Assembly: GCA_900095095.1 (NCBI GenBank)
Contig: FMBT01000294.1
Coordinates: 62,001-126,000 of the forward strand
From: Fragilariopsis cylindrus CCMP1102
Taxonomy: Eukaryota > Bacillariophyta > Bacillariophyceae > Bacillariales > Bacillariaceae
DNA: 64,000 bases
Direction of reading: 5' to 3'
Shown: positions 21,801-29,937 of the stretch, piece after piece
Position numbering within the stretch: the stretch's first letter is position 1
How the letters are laid out: every line of letters begins with the position of its first letter
Notes under the pieces: model-generated
Database searches by the model: none
What the model was told of the DNA's origin: nothing
What the model saw: only the letters and a program-made list of their open reading frames with translations
Translations under genes and position numbers: made by a program

Positions 21801-23543
21801 ATGATGTTCCATTATTCAACGCTAGCGTTGTTCGCTGTCCTTCTTGCTCTGGAAAGTCCTGGTTCCGATGCCTTTCAGAACGGGAATAACCCGCAGCAAG
21901 TCGCCAAGACAGCTGCTGCAACCACGCCTACCTCCATTGCCCCCATGCCTTTCAAATGGCCCATTGTTGGGACCCTTCCCGATTTTTTGGCACGGGGCGG
22001 CGTCGATGGAATGTGCGGGGTTCACGAAAGCATGTACGAGGAGTATGGTCCCGTCTACAAAATGTCCCTGATGGGAAAAGACGAGACGATCTTTTCAGAT
22101 CCCCGGGTCATGGACCAGGTCCTCCGGAAAGAGGGAATATTTCCGGTGGGTGGTGCCGAAATCGTGACGACCTTCAAAGATTACTATGAAGAGAACAACA
22201 TGGAATTTGCCAGAGAAAGCGTTGGTCGTGGTCCCGGTTGGAAAGACTGGCGGTCCTCGGTAAATTCAGACATGTATGTCCTGTGGAGCACCTATCTTCC
22301 ATCCATTGCCAACACCTGCCGAGAAATCTCGAACGTCGCCGGAAGGGAGGTCACGGAAACAAAAAATGTCCACATTTCTGAATTTTTGTCACGGGCGGCC
22401 TTTGACATGTTTGCAGCGGTAATCTATGGAGAATCGCCCAAGACAACCGATTCAGACGTTGCCACACAGGAGGACATCGAGTTTGTGAAAGCGACGAAGC
22501 GTGCCTTTGACATTACCGGGAACCTCATCTCGAGTCCTCTAGACAAGGTATTTGGGTCGGACCTCTACAAGGAATTCGTGGTAAATATGGACAGGACATT
22601 TAATGTTGCGAAAAAGCGTGGATTGGAAAGGATCGAATCAGCCATGGACACCAAAGCCAAATACGAGGCCAACGAAAGGCAGCAACTGCAGGAACAACAA
22701 GCCGCAAGCGAGGAAGAAGGCTCTGACAGCAGCGGGTGTCCGATCAAGGCCATCAAATCAAAGGTCGGACTAGGTCGGGACAAATTCATCCCGTCTGACT
22801 TCCAGAATCCCTCCTTCATAGAACGGCTCGTCAATCGGGAGACACTCTCGACCGAAGAGATTGCTCAGACGCAGGGTCCATTGCTCATGGCCGGAGTAGA
22901 TACGACGGCCTATGTTATGGGCTGGTTCTATTTGAACATGGCATCCAACCCCGACGTCCAGGCAAAATTGGCAAAAGACCTCGATAAAATTCTCAAGGGA
23001 GCCGACGTGACCACCGTCGAACAGATGGAATCTCTCCACTACCTCAAGGCCTGCTTTCGGGAATCCCACCGACTGACTCCTGCGACACCCCTTTCAATCA
23101 AGACCCTGGATAAGGATATTGACGTCTATTCTGAACTGAACAACAATTCCTATAAACTTCCATCCGGGCAGCGCATTGGTCTCAACCTACGGGGCCTCCC
23201 AATGGACCCAAAATTTGTTGAAAATCCAAACTCTTTTGTCCCCGAGCGATTTTCCCCAGAAGCCGTCAAGGCCCGCAAAGGAACTCCTTCTGAAATTGCT
23301 CTGGACCACCCCTACTTCAATGATGCGTTTGGAAGGGGGAAACGTCGGTGCCTCGGAGCGAATGTGGCCGTTGCCGAAATGACGGTGCTGGCAGCCCGCC
23401 TCTTGCAGGACTGGGAAATCAAAATGGTGGACCCCAACGAGGCATTACAGAGTCCTACGAAAACATGGCAGTCAAAACAAAAGCTCATGCTCATTGCCGA
23501 CCCGTATCCAGCGATGGAATTCGTGCCACGAAAACTCGAATAA
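21801..23543 (+). CDS. Cytochrome P450 monooxygenase with signal peptide
   Basis: 580 aa from the first of two adjacent ATGs, at 21801, chosen because it opens a signal peptide ending Ser-Asp-Ala-Phe. The I-helix oxygen-activation motif AGVDTT is at about residues 364-369, the K-helix E-x-x-R is ESHR, the PERF region is FVPERF and the haem loop is FGRGKRRCLG with the axial Cys at residue 517. The sequence style around AGVDTT is closest to the mitochondrial P450 clan. A charged Gln/Glu/Ser-rich insertion ending in GCPIK precedes the I helix. The substrate is unknown; sterol, carotenoid or fatty-acid oxidation are all possible. The junction could direct it to the plastid or the secretory system. 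Base composition is clearly richer in G+C than adjacent genes, with many C/G-ending codons. Confidence 0.92.
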   Translation: MMFHYSTLALFAVLLALESPGSDAFQNGNNPQQVAKTAAATTPTSIAPMPFKWPIVGTLPDFLARGGVDGMCGVHESMYEEYGPVYKMSLMGKDETIFSDPRVMDQVLRKEGIFPVGGAEIVTTFKDYYEENNMEFARESVGRGPGWKDWRSSVNSDMYVLWSTYLPSIANTCREISNVAGREVTETKNVHISEFLSRAAFDMFAAVIYGESPKTTDSDVATQEDIEFVKATKRAFDITGNLISSPLDKVFGSDLYKEFVVNMDRTFNVAKKRGLERIESAMDTKAKYEANERQQLQEQQAASEEEGSDSSGCPIKAIKSKVGLGRDKFIPSDFQNPSFIERLVNRETLSTEEIAQTQGPLLMAGVDTTAYVMGWFYLNMASNPDVQAKLAKDLDKILKGADVTTVEQMESLHYLKACFRESHRLTPATPLSIKTLDKDIDVYSELNNNSYKLPSGQRIGLNLRGLPMDPKFVENPNSFVPERFSPEAVKARKGTPSEIALDHPYFNDAFGRGKRRCLGANVAVAEMTVLAARLLQDWEIKMVDPNEALQSPTKTWQSKQKLMLIADPYPAMEFVPRKLE

Positions 23544-23899
23544 GAGCAAGAACAATTTATTTATGCAGTAATAATATATCGGTGTCTCACAAAGAAAAAA
23601 ATGTATCCGATCAACAGACAATATTTATGCAACCAAATGAAACAATTCATGTAAATATTACTCGATCTTAAAAGTTTCCTTATTACAAATACAGCCGAGG
23701 ATGATAATACTGCATTTTGCACCAATTATATACCTCACGTCGGAACATTGTGATGATATGGTGTAAATTCCAATTTTACGACAATAAACAAATTTTGCAA
23801 CCGAGAACATGCGAGAAATATGAAGGAGGGCTTTGCAATAAAGTTTGTGGCATAAATTTGTTAATTTTTTGTTAATTTATGAGCCAATTAAATTTCCAA

Positions 23900-23918
23900 T
23901 GCCTCGGCACCCGAGGCA
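23900..23918. repeat. GC-rich perfect hairpin
   Basis: TGCCTCGG and CCGAGGCA flank a three-base CAC loop. This is the most GC-rich short stretch in an otherwise AT-rich intergenic segment downstream of the P450 gene. Its role is unknown; it could be a 3'-end RNA structure. Confidence 0.7.
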
Positions 23919-24350
23919 CGGAACAATCATTCACACGAATGAAAGCCTGACTGCACCCTTCGCTTCGAGATTGTCGATTGTATTCTGCAACTCCTATAGT
24001 ATTGTTAATTTCATACAAAAGAAGTGAACAATTCCTTGACAAAAAATATTCTGATGAGTTTCTAGTCAAACTTTTCTGTCATTCATTCCACCATGCTGTT
24101 ATAGCTAAACAAAAAGTGATCCCTAGCCGATCATGCATCGCACTGTCTTTGAATGCATCTTAAAATCTTAACACAGGAAGATGTACACATATCATGGTTT
24201 TGATTGTCCCAGTTAAAGCTATTCTGTTACATGACATGTAATATCTTCACAACAAACAGATATTGTATAGCCTAGCTAGGATTTTTTGTAGTACCGACCA
24301 CTACAACCAAACTTTTTCTCTAATCATTTTAAGGTATTAGTGCGTACATG

Positions 24351-24377
24351 TTGTGTGTGTGTGTGCGCGCGCGCGCG
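24351..24377. repeat. (TG)n(CG)n alternating purine-pyrimidine tract
   Basis: A TG run passes into a CG run about 45 bp past the stop codon of the aminotransferase gene. CG/TG alternation is the classic Z-DNA-forming sequence. Confidence 0.85.
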
Positions 24378-24420
24378 TCTTTCTCTCTCTGGATTTAATA
24401 AGTAATATAAATTTTCTCTT

Positions 24421-26595
24421 TTACGAATAATCTTTTGTAAATTGTTCGTGATGTTTGGCAAATAAGTCAATAGCTTTGAGTGTTTCAGGATGTAAGAAAG
24501 TAGTGCGGAACCCAACGCGTCCCTTCTTTTGTCCGAATCCAGATGCAGGGACGACACAAATTCCTGTCATCTCCAATAGACTAAGTGCGTATAAATTATC
24601 TGGCGTCGTTCCTTGTTCCTTAGCAGCCTCTATAGCCTTTGGTGTAACTTGTACAGTTGGAAATGCATACATGGCACCTTCAGCGGGGACACAGGTAATA
24701 CCAGGGATTTGATTCAAACCATGTACTAACTTTTCAGCACGTTCCTTCAAACCATTATAAATATTATCATTTTCTTGTTTAAATAATTTGTACGATGCAT
24801 CTTCCTTTTTGGGTGGCTTTACCATCAAACTTGTCATGAGTTGTCCAACAACACCAGAACATAATTCAGCTGATGCTAATTTATATAACTGTGATTGTAC
24901 ATACGGGTCGATATGATGAAGTTCCATATATCCACCACGACGACCACACTCCCCAATCAATCCTTTCGACGTTGAATGAAAGCTAACAAGTTGTAAATTC
25001 TTCAAGTTACAATCCAATGCAACTTTTTTGGCACTGACAAATTCCGAATTTTCAGCGTAGACATTGGTTTGATAAACTTCATCGGCTAATAGAACAATCC
25101 CATGCGTATCACAGAATTCTGTCAATGTTTGTATATCACAATGTGTCATGACGTTCCCCGATGGATTTCCTGGATTGATCATAGCAAGTGCTCGTACGTC
25201 TAATCCATTTGATTTTGCTGTCTCGAGTTTCGATTCAAGTTCTTCACGACTAACAGCCCAATTCAAATCTTCATCTAATTCATACCCGACCTGTCGGCCA
25301 CCTAATTTACTAATAAGTGCTGAATAGATCGGATACTGTGGTATAGGGATCATTACTGCGTCATTGTTGGATGCAAGAAGACCTTGTAGTACCATATTAA
25401 TAGCAGTTGATGCACCATTCGTAAGAAAGATATTTCCAGGATACGATTTGTATCCATCACGGTTTTGAATATATTCCGCAATATGCTGACGAAAAGCTAG
25501 TATACCTGTTTAGTGGTGATTTTAAAGAAATACAAATGGTTAGAAAAAGAGGAGACCGTGGATGCAATCAGCATACTGTATTATTTACAAACAACGCCTC
25601 AAAAACTACAAATATTGTTTTATTTACGAACCTTGTGAGTGAGTATATGCACCGGTTCCAGACGGTCCGATATCTTTTCTATATTCTCGAGCACGAGCAA
25701 CAACGTCCTTGGGGAACATATCATAAACATTTGGATGATCAACACCACATTCGGCAGGTAAATCACATAATGCTAATACCTGTCGATAATACGTAATTGG
25801 TGATTGTCCAACCTGATGTGGATTACCAATGTTTGTATATAATATTTCTTTCCCTTGTGCAGCTAATTGATCAGCCTTCATAACAACCTCACCCCGTACA
25901 GCATATTGCATCCTTCGTAATGACTGGGACATAGATTCCTCATTCCATGTAAAGGTTGGTTCATCATCATCTTCACAATCCGATACGTATGAATTTTCAC
26001 CAACATTTGGATTACTTTGTAAGTATTCCATTAGACGTGAATTTTTTGTATCAGCAGACATCTTCGTTGCAGCAACTAACCATTTCTTAAAGGATCGTAT
26101 ATCATATTGTTGATTAGCAGCCTCGCGTTTTTCTAATATATTCCACGCGTATGGCATTATATCTCTTGGATCGACAGAAATAATTTCACCCTTATGCTCA
26201 TAGCTTAATACTTCAATCATGAATGATTTTAATTCACTTGGTTCTAGTAAGCAATTTTCATCTAAATCAATTGCTTCAAATAATGCATTCGCACCACGTC
26301 CTGTACTAAAATAAAATTCCCATAATTGTTTTCGTACATTCGCTAATGGTTTTTTACTGTCATCACTATCTGTTGCTACGGTCGTAACAGAAGCAACCTG
26401 TTGAGATAATTTTATCCCTTGGGGTGGTTGAGACGATGATGAAAATGAATTCCAACGACGATCAACAACAGTTGGTGTCAACGACGACAACAATAAAGGC
26501 GTGGTGATTAATGGGCGTTGCAAAGATAACTGCCGCTGTTGTTGCTGCACAATCCCGAGCATTACTCGTTTACTACCATTACTTCGATGCAACAT
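24421..26595 (-). CDS. Alanine aminotransferase with N-terminal EF-hand domain (2 exons)
   Basis: Spliced CDS complement(join(24421..25505, 25632..26595)), 682 aa. The 126-bp intron (GTTCGT donor, ACAG acceptor) splits the Gly codon in THSQGILAFR. The first ATG of the open frame is 26595; the frame continues upstream only with a TTG. The N-terminus is basic, Ser/Leu-rich and free of acidic residues, as in a mitochondrial presequence. At roughly residues 95-180 lies a helical region with a canonical EF-hand loop, DLDENCLLEPSE, and a probable degenerate partner. The aminotransferase follows: NIGNPHQVGQ, PAECGVDHPNVY, the PLP region and the Schiff-base Lys in SFHSTSKGLIGECGRRGGY (codon at +24964-24966), a signature specific to alanine/glutamate:glyoxylate transaminases. 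It interconverts alanine and 2-oxoglutarate with pyruvate and glutamate. Confidence 0.93.
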
Positions 26596-27113
26596 CGTGC
26601 CGAATATAACTGTGCGTAAAAGGATGGTATGCAATGAGAAGATGCAGGTGCCTTTTTCCTTAGTTCCTCGAGCCTTCTTGGTGGTCTTGTTTTGTGATAG
26701 ATGTCAACAAATTGCTTGGGTATCATTCAGATCTTGTAGTGTTCCTCTGTTTGCTTCGTTCGAATGTTTAGAAGTTTTCGTGGTCAAAAGATTTGTAAAA
26801 GCGTAAAAGTACGGGAAATTCCTAATTCTTGTGTCACCGTTCCCATCGCGCGTCGATTTCTCATGTCGGCATTTTGCAATTTCAAATATCCTCAATCTTG
26901 CATGGATCATACCCGTGTACCGGTATTTTAAATCTCCGCAGGCTCGTATTTAAAGGGGGAATTCCGTATCCTGTCCCCCAATTCAAATCAACTTGTGTAC
27001 CCCAATCACACAGCCATCAAAATACCATCAACCATCATAAATACCACTTCAAATTCAAATTCATATTCGACACACAGCACCTTTATCATTGAAATAGAAA
27101 TAGAAATGGGGCG
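26596..27113. other. Divergent promoter region
   Basis: About 0.5 kb between divergent genes, with no domain in any frame. The last bases hold a three-codon upstream ORF (27106-27117) that overlaps the next start codon. Confidence 0.6.
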
Positions 27114-27117
27114 ATGA
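27106..27117 (+). promoter_or_regulatory. Minimal uORF overlapping the main start codon
   Basis: ATG-GGG-CGA-TGA: the stop TGA shares bases with the ATG at 27114 (ATGA). Such stop-start overlaps can allow re-initiation or lower translation of the main frame. Whether the transcript starts upstream of it is unknown. Confidence 0.4.
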
Positions 27118-29663
27118 TTGTTCTCCCAATGACAAAGATATTGTCTATGACGACAACGACGAAGACGATGATGATGCTGATGATGCTACTTTCGGCGATA
27201 ATGGGTACCATGACGGTAAAAACGACATCTGCATTTGTTATCGTCGATAATACGCCACAACCGCAACGTCGAACCGTCATCACCAGAACCATGACTGCAA
27301 CAACAACATATCCAACGACTACGTCCAAGATTGAAGAAGAAGACGACGACGGCACCACAACTACGAATACGAATACAGCTGATAGTGCAAGTGGAACAGC
27401 AACATCGAAATCTCGTCTTGTTATTGTTCCTCCGAATGGTGCCTTTCGTGATACTTCGGATGGTGAAGTTAGTATCGCTTCGATGAATTTACTGGCACCA
27501 TTTTATAATTCCTTAGGACTAGATCCAAAAACAACATCAGACTACGAACGTTGGGAATTTTTACATCGTGATAGAACGGAACGTGTCCCCGAAGCAATAA
27601 AAATGGCAAAACGATCAAACGCTGATATTTTATGTCTCCAAGAAATTGAAGGAGGACGATTAGCAGCAGCAGCAGAAACTACTACTGAGGGAGAAGATGG
27701 AGATGGTGATCGTGTAGGTGGAGGATTTACTTTGCGAGATGAGATTCGTGAATGGTTAGCCGAACCGACTGAAATTGGAGAAGGATATGATTCCTTTGTT
27801 TGGTCAGCATTAAATCCAAATAATAAACGGGGAGATGTTGTGGGACTATGCGTCGCGTGGAGATCGAAGAAACATTCTTTAGTAGAATGGGAAGGATATA
27901 AACGTGGTATGGTATGCCAATTTCATGAAAATTCAGAATCTTCTTCTTCGTCGTTCGCCGTTGCCAATCTGCATCTACCGGCTAGACCATCGAACGTATT
28001 AGGTAGACTACACGCAATGTCAAGAACAATTCGAAAATTAACACAACTCGATCAAAATCGTGTTAATCAGAACCGGAATCGACGTTCATCGTTCAAAACA
28101 ATCAACGGATTAATAGTTGTAGCTGGTGATTTCAACAGCGATCAAAACTCGGTTGCAGCGAGATTACTTACACATGGATATACAAATTACGGAAACGTTA
28201 AGGATCGGAATTATAAAGCAAAAATAACCAAAGCTAAAGCGACCGATATGAACCATCCATATCGATTTATAGATTCATACGAAAACGGTGGTGGAGATTT
28301 TCATAACGATCCTCGATTGAAAGACAATACTGTTCGTGAACTGTATGCTCCTGTCACAGTGTCATTAAAGGGAAGAGGACCAGGTATCATGGATCATATG
28401 TTTTATGCGACGTCATCTTCAAAGAATGGAGGTAAACAGCATCGTCGCACTTCGAAGCCAATTAATGAGAAAAAATACAGTCAACAACTACTATCGACGA
28501 CGTCAACAACCACGAAAGCTGGGGAATCAATGATAGAACCATCCTCAACGTCAATTTTATATGATCATCTTTCATCGGGTACAGGGGGGAAACGAAGATT
28601 GAGACGGAAAAAGGCCGAATCCCGTGGTGGCGGCGGCGGTAGTGGAAGTGCCGCTTGTTCCAATAACGACCCTACGATCCGTATCGATTCAATATTGGCT
28701 ACCATAGATGGCAACAACGACGAAGATAACATAAAGGATGAACGATTACGAATCATCCACGAAGGATTACCAAATTTAGAAGAAGGATTTCCTTCTGATC
28801 ACCTTCCTGTTGGGGCTTTATTTTCAGTTTCGACTGTATCTACTACAAAATACAATAACAAAGAAGCTGAGAACGACCTGTCATCGTTAGACGACGAGAA
28901 ATCTCAAACAGCTATACTGTCAGAAACGGTAGAAGCTTCCGATAGTAGTCAAGACAATCAAGACGGTACCGCCCCCGCTGCTGCTGTTATGAACAATCAT
29001 GAAGGTCGTGTAACTAATACTTCAAGAGGAGGAGGGGGGACCACCGCCAACGTCGCGAGACGTCGTCAAAATTCTCGAGCCTCGTTTGGATTACGTCGTC
29101 GACACAACTTAGTTTTGAATGCAATCACAGAATGGATGGTAGGCTTGGGCGCAGCGAGTCTTGTACTCGACAAACCTTTGTATAAGAACGAATTGTTGTC
29201 ACGAACGATGGGAGGAGCAAAGAATTTACAGCAAAAAATCAAACGAAAATCTCGAGCTCCCGATCTGATGTGCATCCTCGCCGAAAACAGCGACGACGAC
29301 GAAAACAATCCTGGTGATAATAAATCCAGTGGTGAAGGTGGTGGTGTTTTAGTGGTGGTGGAAGTGGCAGTTGCTACAAATCCGGAAAAGGTTCGGGAAC
29401 AAAAACTTACAAAGTATCAAGATTTGGTGACGGCTGTGACGAATCACGGTGAAACTTCTAACAAGTGCCATCTTGGTGCAATAATCGTTCGGGACGATGG
29501 GGTCATACCCGAAGCGACACGATCCGATATACAAGCGTTAGCAAAATTAAGTTTCTCGTCTGCAATAGTTTCGTCGACTATAATAGAGGCAGAAACCGAA
29601 CGATTCTGTGCGCACCTTCAATCCTTGGTTTCGTCACTGGTGGTAGTAGCAAATAACGACTAG
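27114..29663 (+). CDS. Plastid-type endonuclease/exonuclease/phosphatase (CCR4/nocturnin-like) protein
   Basis: 849 aa. The likely presequence begins at 27114 or at the in-frame ATG at 27147; it is Met-rich and hydrophobic and ends Thr-Ser-Ala-Phe, typical of diatom plastid import. The EEP domain shows VSIASMNLLAPFYN, ADILCLQEIEGG (metal-binding Glu), LHLPARP, VVAGDFNSDQNS (Asp and Asn) and SDHLPVGA (catalytic Asp-His). This order matches CCR4/Angel/nocturnin-type deadenylases and NADPH phosphatases. Low-complexity insertions enlarge the catalytic domain between the GDFN and SDHLP motifs. The ~270-residue tail is not recognised: it is basic, then has a helical segment (HNLVLNAITEWMVGLGAASL) and a second compact region of ~90 residues at the end. 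Substrate could be RNA or a nucleotide. Confidence 0.85.
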   Translation: MIVLPMTKILSMTTTTKTMMMLMMLLSAIMGTMTVKTTSAFVIVDNTPQPQRRTVITRTMTATTTYPTTTSKIEEEDDDGTTTTNTNTADSASGTATSKSRLVIVPPNGAFRDTSDGEVSIASMNLLAPFYNSLGLDPKTTSDYERWEFLHRDRTERVPEAIKMAKRSNADILCLQEIEGGRLAAAAETTTEGEDGDGDRVGGGFTLRDEIREWLAEPTEIGEGYDSFVWSALNPNNKRGDVVGLCVAWRSKKHSLVEWEGYKRGMVCQFHENSESSSSSFAVANLHLPARPSNVLGRLHAMSRTIRKLTQLDQNRVNQNRNRRSSFKTINGLIVVAGDFNSDQNSVAARLLTHGYTNYGNVKDRNYKAKITKAKATDMNHPYRFIDSYENGGGDFHNDPRLKDNTVRELYAPVTVSLKGRGPGIMDHMFYATSSSKNGGKQHRRTSKPINEKKYSQQLLSTTSTTTKAGESMIEPSSTSILYDHLSSGTGGKRRLRRKKAESRGGGGGSGSAACSNNDPTIRIDSILATIDGNNDEDNIKDERLRIIHEGLPNLEEGFPSDHLPVGALFSVSTVSTTKYNNKEAENDLSSLDDEKSQTAILSETVEASDSSQDNQDGTAPAAAVMNNHEGRVTNTSRGGGGTTANVARRRQNSRASFGLRRRHNLVLNAITEWMVGLGAASLVLDKPLYKNELLSRTMGGAKNLQQKIKRKSRAPDLMCILAENSDDDENNPGDNKSSGEGGGVLVVVEVAVATNPEKVREQKLTKYQDLVTAVTNHGETSNKCHLGAIIVRDDGVIPEATRSDIQALAKLSFSSAIVSSTIIEAETERFCAHLQSLVSSLVVVANND

Positions 29664-29937
29664 AACAATATCTTTGGGAAATATTTAGATTTGGATATTT
29701 CTGAGCTTCTAGAAAGTTCCTAAGTACAGTATGTATTCTTATCGTGCATTCAATAAAATCATTTCCTATGAGAATAGTACGTTTGAACTAAAATTTATCC
29801 TGATATGTATGTATTCCTATTTTATTTTTCATGTGACCCTTTCGCAGTAATAGTTCTTCATTTTTATTCAATACCAAAAGGCACTTTCGTTCCTATATAT
29901 ATATATGTATATATGCGCGTGTCTTATCTTGTTCTCT
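29664..29937. other. Convergent intergenic gap
   Basis: The 274 bp lie between two gene ends. A TATATATATGTATATATG tract lies near 29900. No gene is seen. Confidence 0.6.

Larger units (their letters stand above)
23544..24420. other. Convergent intergenic region with a hairpin and a Z-DNA-prone tract
   Basis: About 0.9 kb between the ends of the P450 and aminotransferase genes. It contains a perfect 8-bp stem hairpin at 23900-23918 and a (TG)n(CG)n tract near 24351-24377. No gene is seen. Confidence 0.65.
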
